From positions 18,242,133 through 18,306,132 of the forward strand of contig OY743187.1 of NCBI GenBank assembly GCA_963555705.1: a stretch of DNA of 64,000 bases, read 5' to 3'. The notes beneath the pieces are model-generated. The model saw nothing but the letters and a program-made list of their open reading frames with translations. It was not told the origin of the DNA and searched no databases. The DNA comes from Ligustrum vulgare. Lineage: Eukaryota; Streptophyta; Magnoliopsida; Lamiales; Oleaceae. Below are positions 34,152 to 44,991 of the stretch, piece after piece (within the stretch, counting starts at the first letter, position 1; every line of letters starts with the position of its first letter). The position numbers were made by a program, and so were the translations under genes.

Positions 34152-34209
34152 GAGGAGAGGAGAGGAGAGGAGAGGAAAGGGGAGGGGAGGGGAGGGGGAA
34201 AAGAGAGGA
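34152..34209 (+). repeat. 58-nt purine tract with G-quadruplex motif
   Basis: Only A and G over 58 nt, including four G tracts separated by single A (34179-34198). A similar, less perfect stretch is at 34300-34345. It abuts the start of the minus-strand copia LTR at 34134. Confidence 0.9.
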
Positions 34210-35370
34210 TGCGAATGAGTACCAAAGGTGTTCCTGAGTTCGTCTACTGGTAGTGATGAGGCTGCTGGTAGTGATGACCGAGACAATGCAAGATAACGAG
34301 GAAGGAGGCGGGAGGAGAGGAGAGGGGAGGGGGAAAGAGAGGATGAGGCTCTGGGCTGGGATAAAACCAGTAGGTTTAGTTTAGGTTTAATGTTATGTAA
34401 GTGAAAATCGAAAAAAAAGAGTTGTAAAGCTCGAACGCTTGACCTCTCTTGTTCGCCTGGTTTCATTAAAAATATCCATAACAATTTTTTTGTCTTTTTT
34501 TTTTTTTTGGAAAATAGTAAAAAGAGAACGGGTTTTGGATGTTTTCGAAAATAAAAACAGAAAATGGCTTAAAACAGCAAAGAGAATAGGGCCTTAATTT
34601 CTCAACCAAATTTCAAAATTTTATATCGAATTTTTCGTAATATACATATAAATACAAAAATCCAAACTAAATTAACTTAAGAAATTTACTATGAAGAATA
34701 TTTGTGCAAATTAAAAAAAATAAAATAACATGATGTAATGAAATTTATAAATTTTAATTTACATCTATCGTTTGGAGGAAAATCTTGATTTAGATCCATA
34801 GGGGTGTAAATTTGGTTGTAAAAGTGATTTTTCGGATGTTAAATTACATCATGATTGCGGAAGCTCTTATATAATTTCTTTGACTATCTATTTCTGGACT
34901 TCTACAAATTTATTGAACAAATTACTGAAACCTTAGATATATCAGGAAAGCACTAAAAAGTGTTCCCGAATAATAATAGTTTTGATACTAATAAGGGTAA
35001 GTTGAAAATTTTCTTTACAAAAATTACATTTTCAATAACATTAAATATATTTTTTTAATCTTTGTGAAAAGTTAAATAAATCTATATAAATGAGATGGAG
35101 GAATTAGAATTTTATGCATCAAATTTTGTAATGCAGTTGCTCTTGGAATCAGGAAATTATAAAAGTACAAGGGCGTGTACTATGGTGAGGTGCCTATATG
35201 TTCAGCACATGTACCCGTATCATTTCCCCTTGGAATCTATGTTACTGTTACACCATCTCTCTGTTGTGGCTTATAAATTCGGTAGCAATTAGTAGGTGAA
35301 TTTGAAAATGTTTTGAATTCAGGATAACATCAGTAGTTAACTTCTCAACTTCCATTTAAATATGAGTTTA

Positions 35371-35817
35371 AGGCTGTATTTGATAGTGATGGTGAAATTT
35401 GAAATTTAATGTGTTTGATTAGTTTAAATTTTTAGGTGAAAAAAGTTGTGAATTTTTCAACTTTTATTGTTTGATTGATATTATTTTCCATGAAAAATAA
35501 ACCAAAATTTAGATATTTTAATAAAACAAAAAAAATTATTTTTTCACACATTTGTACTTGATAATAATAATGTTAATTTTTGAAAAAAATAAATAAATCA
35601 ATAAACAACAAAAATGATCAAACGTTACGAAAATTGTACAAGTTTTTCCCTAGAAACTTGGACCTCCTCTACCCACGACAATTCATTTTCCTCCTTTTCA
35701 TGCAATTGAGGCGTGTGAGAGTCCTAGGATGGAAATTGTTTCCATAACATTAATGTGCAATCAAACATGTTAAAGTGAAAAAATTGGGTGAAAAAAGATG
35801 GATATAAAATGCACCCT
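35371..35817. mobile_element. Diverged MITE related to 32844-33373
   Basis: It shares the order of phrases TTTAATGTGTTTGATT, TTTTATTGTTTGATTGA and CACATTTGTACTTGATAATAA with the 32844 element. Ends AGGCTGTATTTGATAG / ATGCACCCT are imperfect inverted repeats. Confidence 0.6.
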
Positions 35818-36394
35818 AGTTGTCTCAATAATCATCGAAATTATGTTTATATCTTCGATTGATCATTGAAATTTAAAATGTTGACTGTTGGTCATTAAAC
35901 TTATGTACATGTCTTCAACTGATCACCGAAGTTTAAAGTGTCGAGTTTTGGTCACTATAAGTTGTTTTAATAATCATTGAACTTATGTCTATATCTTTGA
36001 TTGGTAATTGAAGTTTAAAATGTCGAATTTTGGTCACTAAACTTAACAAAATATTGAACGTTATTCGTTGACTTAATTTTCGTAACTTAATTGGTGACAG
36101 ACAGATATGCATATAGCTCTCCATCACATTTAACCTACCAGTCACAATACAAAAAATTGTCAAGTAAGAAATTTTTAAAAATGTCCGATTGGTCACTAAA
36201 TTTCTAAAAACATATTCGGCTATTGATTTGTTGTATGCAACTGATAATTTGAAAAAGTATCCATTTTTACAAGTTTAGAGATCAAAACTCGACCATCTTA
36301 AAGTTTAAGAACGATCGATGACATTTTTAAGAGTTCAGTAACTAATCAAAGACATTTCTAAAAATTCTTATGTTGCAATTTGATATGTCATAAT

Positions 36395-36703
36395 TAGTGT
36401 TGACAATGGGTTGAGTCGAGCTGAGCTGAGTCGGCCCTATAAACTCACTCGGCTCGTCCTAGAGCTCATGGCTCGTGTTAGACGAGTTAAGCTTCTGCTA
36501 GGCATGTCCCTCAAGGGCCAAGCTCGAGCCATGTATATAATTTTTTTTTTTCCTTCTAAAAAATGGCATTTCTTTTTCAAAAAAACAGCCCACGATCTCG
36601 GTTTGTGGCTCGTTGCCACTAGCCGTTCGTGAAAAACGAGCCGAGCCGCCATGGCTCGTGTTTTGACGAGCAAACGAGTGGCTCAACCCGTTTGCCATCT
36701 CTA
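36395..36703. mobile_element. hAT-type MITE, 309 bp, 8-bp TSD
   Basis: TAGTGTTGACAATGGGTTGAG and CTCAACCCGTTTGCCATCTCTA are terminal repeats. Flanks GTCATAAT (36387-36394) and GTCATGAT (36704-36711) differ by one base. GAGCTGAGC / GCTCG-rich subterminal motifs are typical. It belongs to the same broad group as 18617-19337. Confidence 0.88.
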
Positions 36704-36898
36704 GTCATGATTGGTCAGTTACAGTTGACGTGACACCACATATAAATTCTATCTGCCATGTCACTAATTATATTACGAAAATTAAGTCACAAATAACTTC
36801 CAACATGTTGATAAGTTTAATTATCAAAACTCGATACTTTAAATTTTAGCAATCAATTCAAGATAGACTTAAATTCAATGATTATTGGAATAATTAAG

Positions 36899-37081
36899 GC
36901 ACTGTTTGGCTAAGCAATTTAAAGTGAAAAAGACACAAAATTTAATTTACACAATTTTCCAAACCACTTTTTAACCTTATACATTTTTCCTCTCCAATTT
37001 TAAATTTCACATCTTACCTAGAAAAAATATATAAACCAACATTATAATTTAAATTCCTTCTCCTGAGCCGGCGAACAAGGC
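36899..37081. mobile_element. Small AT-rich MITE
   Basis: Ends GGCACTGTTTGGC and GCCGGCGAACAAGGC are imperfect inverted repeats around an AT-rich core (AATTTACACAATTTTCC, CACTTTTTAACC). The same core recurs at 56405-56585 and, more diverged, at 52740, 52974 and 55040. Confidence 0.5.
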
Positions 37082-37486
37082 ATAACTCATAAGGTTATTG
37101 ACCAAAACTCGGACATTTTAAACTTCGGTGATCGATTGAATATATAAACCTCTAGTTAAATGATTATTGAAGAAATTAACTTATAAGTTTAGTAATTAAA
37201 ACTCGTAACTTTAAACTTCGGTAATTAGTTAAAAAAATATACATAAGTTTGATGACTATTAAGACAATTAACTCTTTAAATACAATTCAGAGTACCATAT
37301 AAAATTGTGTATTGATTGACAGAAGTGATTCACTTTCCAAAACAGAGACAAGGAAATTACGAAACTTCACACATTAAACTTTTCTGTAATGTATACAAAT
37401 GAATAGGCTCCAACTAAAACCATGAAGACCACACCAAATAATACTCGAGTAAACTTTAAGCATGCTTAGGGTAAAGATGTAGTAGT

Positions 37487-39573
37487 TTAAACATCAACCG
37501 AACCGATCTCTTCCATCTGTAAAGCAGCCTACAAGGAAATATGCAAAATTACAAACTATTATATAACAAATCACAAAACTAATCAAATTTCTTGAATATA
37601 ATATTGTCGAGCTGAATTCTTTACCATGTTCTCTTTATTTTCTTGAAGTGATTCCTCCTCTGGTGGAGTGTTTAGGGGACCTGCAACAGTAAAAGAAACA
37701 GTTAATAAGACAAGTAAACAAGAATTATAAAGAAAAAAATTATTAATGTAAATGAATTGGTGCAAATTACCAGACTTCTTTCCCTGTTTCATCACCTTCC
37801 CCTTTTTAGCAACATCTTGCTTTGTAGGTTTTTTGGGTTTCTTTTGGGTGCTGCGATTCTGAACTTCTGAAGGAGACTTTGCGTTTGCGCTCACATTCTT
37901 GTTGACTGATCTTGTGCTCTTCTTTACAAAGTCGTTCATTTGAGTTGTTTCCTTGTTCTGTTTCTTAACTTGGCAATCTGCGCCAGCATGTATGTCCTGT
38001 GCCTTGGGCTTTGACTTCGCCTTCTCAGAATCTGTAACCGAAGAAGAAGAGCTGACATCTCCATCAGACGATTTAATTCCATCTCCAGGCAATTGGGAAC
38101 CGGTATCAGAGACATTTGTCTGCTCAAATTTCTCTGAAATTTCATAGCTGTCAAGTAGTTCTTTCAAAGGTTCTCCAAGTTCATTAAGGTTATGGCAGTG
38201 AACATATGATTTTAGCTCTTCCCTCATTCGCTGTATAGGCTGAGACCAAGTTGAAATAGATAAATGCAAATAACAAGAGATCAGTGTTCCCATATAAAAA
38301 ATCAACCGCTCGTGCATGAATTTAAGAAACAAAGAATTTCATTCACATTTAACAATGTCCTTTTAACAATACCTCACATCCAGCCTCTAAAGCAAGTTTA
38401 AAGAAACCTAGTGAAATCGAATGCTTAGCAGCAGATTCAGAGAGCTTAATCTGAGAGAGCCAATAAGAGGCTGATGATAGAACGCTAAATTTCTTTCGAC
38501 TTGATGATTTCGAAACATCAGAGACTCGTGTATCACCACTTTTCCCATGTTTCCCAACAGATCTCTTTGCCCTGGTCTCGGAAATCGGAGTGATATTGCT
38601 AATAGTTCTTGGAGCAGGGCTGGCAGTTGGCTTGGAAGGAACAGACAGCCTTCTTGGTGGCTTGGCAGCCTTCTTTTCAGACAGATCAAGAACACCAACA
38701 CTTTTACTCACACTTGATGCAAGCTTCCCCCTAAATATATACACCAAAAATAATATTATATGAAGTGTCATGGAGATTAAGATCAGGAAATAGAGCAGCT
38801 TATGCATCTTTTATGCGCTTTTGCACAAATTGCATTGCAGTTGTTTGCATATTTTGTAATGAAAATGCTATATCTCTGTGCAGATACAAAAACACGACTG
38901 CTCCAAAACTTAGCATGCTTGGACTATAGAAAGTATTCAAGATAAAACTAAATCATTTTTCATATCCCCCCTTGTTTTCTAGGTTGAGCTGCTTATACTA
39001 TATCATAGACTATCATCTGCATTATTGTGGATTAGGAAATAGTAGCAAACTTTGAAAATTTTAATTTACACAAGTCTTACAGCTTTTGCAGTTCTTGTAA
39101 AAGCATTCATACCGAAAATAATTAATTGGATGTACATGTGAAGACAAGTGAAGTATCCAAGACTAAATTATGAATCTTGACAACAACTGCAATGGATGAA
39201 ATATCAATTTAAGTACAAATTGTATGAAAATTTGATCATAGCTGTCCATAACCTTTGAAATATTTCCTTATTAAAGGGAGTAATTACTTCTGAGGAAAAA
39301 TAACTAATGAAAAGAAAGGAGGAAAAAAAAAAGGCATTCTTGGTTTGTTGGGTGATCTAATTCTTAATTCTTTGGCATTAATCAAATCGTTAAGGGGAAA
39401 AAAAATGAAGAAAGAAAGACCTACTAAAGGTAACTGAAGTTATATTTACTGTATTCAATCCCTCTATAAGAGATGCAGAGGCATTTAAAAAAAAAATGCT
39501 GCATTGCATGAACATTGGACAATTGCAGAAGAATTAAAAACTAAATTAAAAAAATTAAAAAAAAATAATTAAT

Positions 39574-39631
<58 letters not shown>

Positions 39632-39897
39632 ATGGGCAGATGAGTTTGAGGTATCAACGAGCGGTGGCTTCTCCTCCTTGGATTTGGTGGCGGATCGGAG
39701 TGGATACCGCAGAAGCCTTGAAGCTGATCTGCCTGCATTTACAGCATAAAATTCCCCACCATTTGAAATACAAAACTAAAATATATTAATTAAAAATTAT
39801 ATAACACAAATTTTCACGAATAGACTAAACGCGCTAAAAAAGGTTTACCAGAAGAAGCAGAAGATTGATCTTTGGCGACAGAATCATCCATATCCAT
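37487..39897 (-). CDS. Conserved plant protein of unknown function, six exons, 359 aa, probable cell-cycle gene
   Basis: Exons (minus strand): 39849-39897, 39627-39732, 38373-38730, 37771-38239, 37625-37680, 37487-37528. All have GT donors and AG acceptors, phases match, and the sum is 1080 nt with ATG at 39897 and TAA at 37487-37489. The protein starts MDMDDSVAKDQSS and has a basic SRLLRYPLRSATKSK block (~residues 20-34). A Ser/Pro/Arg-rich stretch and a conserved helical block (SYWLSQIKLSESAAKHSIS, ~residues 141-159) continuing to FFKLALEAGCE follow. Next come a helical segment (MREELKSYVHCHNLNELG), an acidic Ser-rich part and a Lys-rich tail. No signal peptide or membrane segment; likely nuclear. 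I recall homologues in all angiosperms annotated as uncharacterised or lisH-like, some transcribed in mitosis. The upstream motifs agree (see promoter entry). Confidence 0.88.
39573..39625. repeat. (AG)n microsatellite forming the 5' end of intron 2
   Basis: The tract is (CT)n on the gene's strand and begins immediately after exon 2, so the donor is AACAG then GTCTCTCT. The intron's first bases are part of the microsatellite. Confidence 0.92.
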
Positions 39898-39950
39898 ATT
39901 TTAAGAGATCACAACACAAGTAGAAGACGGAGAGAAAACGAGAGGATTTG

Positions 39951-40119
39951 TATAATTTATAGACAGATAAATAGAACAAGAAGAGAGAGGTTAGGACGGG
40001 CGGGAAAAACTCAAATTCCAAATGGAAAACGGCTATTAGGATTTGGGTCCCAACAATTAGCAAAAACGCTCTCAATCTAATAGCAGTTTAGAATTTCAAA
40101 TTTCAAGTTGCTAGCCGTT
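39951..40119 (-). promoter_or_regulatory. Promoter with TATA box, E2F site and two MSA cores
   Basis: On the minus strand: CTATAAATTATA at 39951-39962, 54-65 bp before the ATG; TTTCCCGC (E2F consensus) at 40000-40007. The MSA core AACGGYYA (MYB3R target in G2/M genes) occurs at 40028-40035 on the plus strand and 40112-40119 on the minus strand, both as AACGGCTA. E2F plus MSA elements suggest S to G2/M expression of the gene at 37487-39897. Confidence 0.65.
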
Positions 40120-40661
40120 TTCTCTTGTTTTTTTTTGGTCAAAATAAAAAGTAAGTTTACGATTAGGGTAATCTGATTTTCACGTGTCATTTGGTCCCCG
40201 TTTGGTCTCGACTCTTGATACTAACGAAGTTAATGAACTTATGAAAATTGTCAGTTTGGTAAGATTTTTTAAAACAGGGCTACGTTTTTAAAATAAAATA
40301 TATGATTAAAAAGTAATGTAGGGATATGTGTTGTTTATAAACAAATTTATCAAACGGAGGCTATACGAAAATATTTTTTCTCTAAACTCATTTTTAACCA
40401 CATTTTTCACAATAAAATATGGGGAGAATGCATAACAAGGTAATTATATTACCACCATGATAATTATTTCATACACCACATGACACTACAAATAAAATAT
40501 AATTTTTATAAATACACTACAATAAATGTAAAAATATACCCCTATCAAATTAAAAACAAAAAGAAAAATAATTTCATCCGTCTTCTCACCATTTTTCTCA
40601 GCGCCCACCACTTCAATTGCTTTATTATCAGCATAATCAAGAATGAAAAATTGAAGACTCT

Positions 40662-41171
40662 TAAGTGGCGTTCTCTTTATATTTTATTTTATATTTTCAT
40701 TTTCGAAAATATTTTGTGTTTTCTGTTTTCAAATTTGCTGAAAACGCGTTTGGTTTGTCATTTCTGAAAACTGTTTTTGAAAATAAAAAGCTGGAAAACA
40801 CGTTATATTTGAAATTTAGCAAAATACTACTTAAACTATTTTTAATTAATTTGCTTGCAAAATACTACTGACTCAAATTCAAATTTCCTTTCATAATACA
40901 CTGCAAACATGGTTACATGCAACACACTAATATGAGAATTAAGAGTCTATATTAACACAGCTTGGTCATGTTTGAGATTTGAGAAAGCTCTAGTTCTATT
41001 AAAATCCAGAAAATGCAAGTTCTTTCAAAACCACCAGGGTCCATTTATCAGTGCATTTTTTGAAATATAACAACAAGAATTCTCACTTAATTTTTTTTTT
41101 TTTTTTGTAATGTTGATATTGAATTCAATAAAACTTTATTTAAGTTTAGTTAAAAGTTAGGATAATTCTAA

Positions 41172-41204
<33 letters not shown>

Positions 41205-41546
41205 TATTATTATTATTATTTATTTAGGTTTAGTTCCAAGTTAGGATAATTCTAAAAAAATAAAATAAAATAAAATAAAAATTTATATTAAGCTTAGTTC
41301 CAAGTTAAGATAATTCTTTAAAAAAAAAAAAATCTCAAAACGCGTTTTCTTTGTTTTGGACATTTTTTATCGAAATACACACAAAAACGCACAAAACGAG
41401 GTTTTGGGAGTTTTACATTTTGTGTACAAATTTTTTTTTTGTTTTCCAAAATGTGTTTTCGAAAATGGTAAAGAGAACGCGTTTTTAACGTTTTCAAAAA
41501 TAAAAATAAAAAACGACCTCAAAAACAGCAAAGAGATCATGACCTT
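40662..41546. mobile_element. Harbinger-type MITE (~880 bp)
   Basis: Left part (GGCGTTCTCTTTATATTTTA) and right part (AACAGCAAAGAGATCATGACC) are inverted, with TTA near both sides. The left ~200 bp match 28285-28500. The interior holds (AAT)n/(ATT)n at about 41178-41222 and AAAAT repeats at 41262. Exact ends are uncertain by a few bases. Confidence 0.55.
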
Positions 41547-41549
41547 AGT

Positions 41550-42170
41550 ATTCGGCCTTCAATTGATCTAGCATATGCATTTGTCCATAAATTCTCTCTC
41601 ACTTGCCCTGCAGCATAAAAACTTGAGTCAATGTTTCACCTTCCCTGGTACTAAGTCTGTCGGATTCTACCGTTGAACCAGTAGTTTTTTCTCGGTGACT
41701 TTCCATGTCTCGACACAAATTTTGCTGCTATCTTGGTGATTTGTATTCTTGAAAAATTGACGGCATATACGTTGATGGGGTCAAAGATGAAACCTGTGAA
41801 GAATTTTTCTCTCTCTAAATACACATGGACTGAAGCATTTGTTAATCGTGAAGAATTGCACACACCACATAACCCAACAAGAAAATGAAGATTATGGGAA
41901 GCATGATGTGGTGAACTTAAAATTGGAGATGATGTTTAAGTGGTTATTTATGTCATTTCATAAATGTTCAATTTTGTAGTATAACAAATAATTTTTGTGG
42001 TGGCAACATAACAACTACATTTAAAGTAACTAAAAAACTTTGGATTTTTTTTTTCAAAAATCAGGTGCTAATTAATAATTAATTAATTAATATAATACAA
42101 TATAATATAAAATTAATTATTAATTATATGTTAAATTAAAACAAATATAATATTTAAATTAAAAAACCTT
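41550..42170. other. No gene recognised
   Basis: AT-rich; no coding region or clear element ends. 41570-41880 has a more balanced composition but no frame I can identify. Confidence 0.4.
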
Positions 42171-42179
42171 CAAATAACA

Positions 42180-43460
42180 ACACGTGTCTGTCCACCCCAG
42201 CCCCCGCCCCTGACCCTACGCCCACCCACCCTTGTTGGTCTACCAACCCCACTCCCACCCTACCCTATAAAGTTACAATTGGTCACACAAAATCACATTT
42301 CGATCATTGCCACCACCCACTCCCACCAAAAAATGATTTTTCTTCTATTTTTTCCAACTCCACCCACCCTACAAAATCACAATTGGTCACACAAAATTAC
42401 ATTTCGATCCCCCGCCACCCCACCCTACCTACCCCCACATACCCCGCCTGTTCACCAAACCCACCCCACTTTACTCCGCAAAGTCATAATTGATCACACA
42501 AAGTCACATTTCAATTACAATTACAAATTTAATTACAAATTTCACCACAACCCACCCTAACACCACAATTCACAGTTGGTCACAAAAAAGTCATAATTAC
42601 AAGCATAGTCTCAAATTTCACAGCACCCCATTCCATTCCACCCCACCCACACTCACCTACACCACACTAATAGAAAATTTCCCACCCACCCAGCAAAGTC
42701 ACAGTTGGTAAACGAAGTCACAGTTCGGTCACAATTACAAATTTAGGAAAAAAAATTTCTACCCACCCTACCCCCTCACCTACAAAGCCACAATTGATCA
42801 CACAAAATCAAAGTCAAATGTCAATTACAATTACAAATTTAGTAGCAAATTTCACCATAATCTCACCCCACCCCCACCCCAGTCTCACCTATCTCATCCC
42901 ACCCGCAAAGTCACAGTAAGTCACACGAAGTCACAGTTCAATCATAATTACAAATTTAGCCCCTGTTTGATGCTCCTACTTTTTTTAAAAAATGGTTTTA
43001 GGAAAATGTATGGTTAAAAAGTAGTTTGAAAAGTAAAAAATTGTGATCTTGACTTCTTTGGATGGTTGAGATTGATTACTGTAGAAAAAAAATATGATTT
43101 TTTATGAAAAAAGGAGCATCAAACAAGAGCTTAGCTGCAAAAATCATCCCACTGACCCCTACCCCACCCGCAAGCCACAGTTGGTCACATAAAATCACAG
43201 TTTGGTCATACAAGGTCACAGTTCGATCACACTAGATCACAGTTCGGTCATACAAGGTCACAGTCCGATCACACTAGATCAAAGTTCGATCACATAAAGT
43301 TACAGTTCGATCACATAATGTCACAGTTAGGTCACATAGAGTCACAATTCGATCACTGGAGGTCAAAATTCGCTCACACACAGTCATGATTCGATCACAA
43401 TTACAAATTTAATTGCAAAATTCACCTCATCCTACCCGCAAAGTCACAGATGGTCACAGA
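42180..43460. repeat. Degenerate GTCACA(A/G)TT repeat region, C-rich on plus strand
   Basis: Phrases like AAAGTCACAGTTGGTCACAC recur irregularly among CCCACCC-rich stretches. At 43168-43400 they tighten into about 12 units of ~21 bp (GATCACACTAGATCACAGTTCG type). Related GTGACCT phrases reappear inverted at 45840-46110, which would fit subterminal repeats of one large DNA element, but I cannot see its ends. Open frames here (Thr/Pro-rich) are not genes. Confidence 0.7.
42959..43130. mobile_element. Harbinger-type MITE, 172 bp, TSD TTA
   Basis: GCCCCTGTTTGATGCTCCT and AGGAGCATCAAACAAGAGC pair at 17 of 19 positions, with TTA at 42956-42958 and 43131-43133. The internal GGTTGAGATTGA and CTTGACT phrases match the 173-bp element at 58004. 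Confidence 0.85.
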
Positions 43461-43601
43461 CTCCTATATTTTTCATTATTTAGGCCTTGTTGGGTAATAT
43501 TGTAACAATTATAAATTAATTTATTTATTTTTTGAGGTAAAATGTGTGATTAAAAGTGGAGAGAGAAAATATGTGTAAGCATATTTATTACTCTAGTTCG
43601 T

Positions 43602-44986
43602 TGATAAGTGCTCTTTTAGCACTTAATTATGTTGCATGTTACCCCGTTTTGTTGGTGGTTTGATCCTAAAGAAGTGTTTTTTAATACATTTTGTGTTTTA
43701 TTTTGTATAAGATCATAAAAGAAGAGAAAAGAGGAAAAAATGACCAAAATGCACTCAAAACAGAAGTTTAGGGACCTGGGGTGCAAAATACTTACGGCCG
43801 TACACATTGGAGTCACGACCGTAACTCAATATTTGGAGTAAGTAAAAAAAGGGCAGAAAATCACTTACGACCGTAACCATCAATGTTACGGCCGTAACTT
43901 CGAAATGCAAAAATTCTCCAGAAAGCCACTTACGGCCATAACAAGTAAAGTTACGGCCGTAACTTATACGCGGCCAAAATTTTATGCTGAGTTCACGGGC
44001 TATTTTTGGTGGGTCGCATGGGCAACCCTAGGGGAAGCTTTGGCGGCTATAAAAAGAGAGTTTTACCACATAATTGTGGTTGGACATTTATTGATTAAAA
44101 GCGGCTATTTTCTTGAGACTTGAAGCAAGACAAATCGGGAGAAGAAGATGAATAAGAAGCAAGATTTTGGGCTTTTCACCATGACCATGCTCGGCTAAGC
44201 TTTCATACCTAGTTCGAAGGGGAAGTTGTATTTCATATCAATTTGTTTATTGCTTTTCCAAACTAGTAACGTAGATTCAATTTCCTGACTTTGATTGTTG
44301 GATTTCTTATGAACAATTAATTGATTCAATGCAATTTGTTATTTGATTTTGGTCTTATCTTATAATTTGTTGTATTGAGATTTGCTATATTGAATGATTG
44401 GATCCGTAATTGTCTTGTTGTTCAATTCATAGTAGCAATTGGGAATTTGGTATTTCCATAGAAAACCCAACTTAGGTTAATCGTCACGAGCTTGTGTGAT
44501 TGATAATCTAATTCGCCCTAATTCTTCTTGGAATCATTTAGTTGTTGCATTAAACCTAAAGGGCTTGTTTTAGGTTGTCCAATAGCTACATATTCGATTA
44601 GAGAGTTTATTCTAGTTGAGTACAATTAAGGAAGAATTGGAATAGTTAGAGCCTATTAACTATTTACGGGGTGATAAATCAAAAAAGGGAGATTGGACAC
44701 GCGTTACTTGGGAAAGTGTAAACATTGTGAGAGAATACAACCGAACCACAGAACTAGGACTCGTCAACATTTGATATTTATTCCAACCATTTTTAATTGC
44801 TTTATTCTATTAGTTAAATCATTTACAAACAACTCAAAACAAAACCCCCCATTTACGATTCTAATTGACATGACACGAAGTTAGTTCCCGTTCCTTATGG
44901 GATCGACCCTTACTTCAATTACTACATTCTTAGTAATAGTGGACGAGGAATTTATTTATTATTTTGGTGCATTACGACACGCATCA
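43602..44986 (+). mobile_element. Solo LTR, 1385 bp, perfect 5-bp TSD TTCGT
   Basis: Starts TGATAAGTGCTCTTTTAGCA, ends ACGACACGCATCA, and TTCGT flanks both sides (43597-43601 and 44987-44991). Six TTACGGCCGTAA-type palindromes (43792-43962) lie before a TATA box CTATAAAAAG near 44049. The start TGATAAGTG and the 3' phrase ATGGGATCGACCC resemble the LTR at 13952, so the two families are distant relatives (Tat/Athila-like by inference). Confidence 0.9.
43792..43962. promoter_or_regulatory. Array of six TTACGGCCGTAA palindromes in LTR U3
   Basis: Full or near-full copies at 43792, 43815 (partial), 43865, 43885, 43930 and 43951. They form three pairs with starts 20-23 bp apart. The TATA box is about 90 bp downstream of the last copy. 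Confidence 0.75.
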
Positions 44987-44991
44987 TTCGT

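Larger units (their letters stand above)
28285..34596. mobile_element. Inner PIF/Harbinger element with transposase remnant, interrupted by LTRs
   Basis: Left GGTAACGTTCTGTTTG and right end (CAAAGAGAATAGGGCC read inward) form a TIR, with TTA on both sides. The first ~200 bp match the MITE beginning near 40662, so that MITE looks like a deletion derivative of this element. It contains transposase remnants at 28682-29165 and, further right, a copia LTR and other insertions. Confidence 0.5.
27910..34866. mobile_element. Outer PIF/Harbinger (Tourist-like) element, heavily nested
   Basis: GAGCATCTTTAG at 27910 and GGAAGCTC ending at 34866 look like inverted ends, flanked on both sides by TTA (27907-27909 and 34867-34869), the Harbinger target duplication. 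Its own sequence would be 27910-28284 and 34597-34866 (shared phrases such as ACATCTAAT and TTTACATCTAT). The middle is occupied by another Harbinger element and later insertions. Ends are diverged, so the boundary call is moderate. Confidence 0.45.
35818..37273. mobile_element. Long-TIR MITE (MULE-like or fold-back) with nested elements
   Basis: The left arm (AGTTGTCTCAATAATCATCG) and the right arm ending AAGACAATTAACT are inverted over at least 80 bp. Both carry repeated phrases 'TTTAAAATGTCGA' and 'GGTCACTAAACTT'. A hAT MITE (36395-36703) and a small MITE (36899-37081) are inserted. No coding capacity. Confidence 0.55.

Noticed and set aside
34122..34484. 120-residue Ser/Leu-rich minus-strand frame
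   Set aside because: Reads through a purine tract adjacent to an LTR; not protein-like.
42279..42711. Thr/His/Pro-rich frames
   Set aside because: Shadow of GTCACA repeats and C-rich DNA.
43168..43400. CRISPR-like array
   Set aside because: Short degenerate direct units without constant repeats and unique spacers, in a plant genome.
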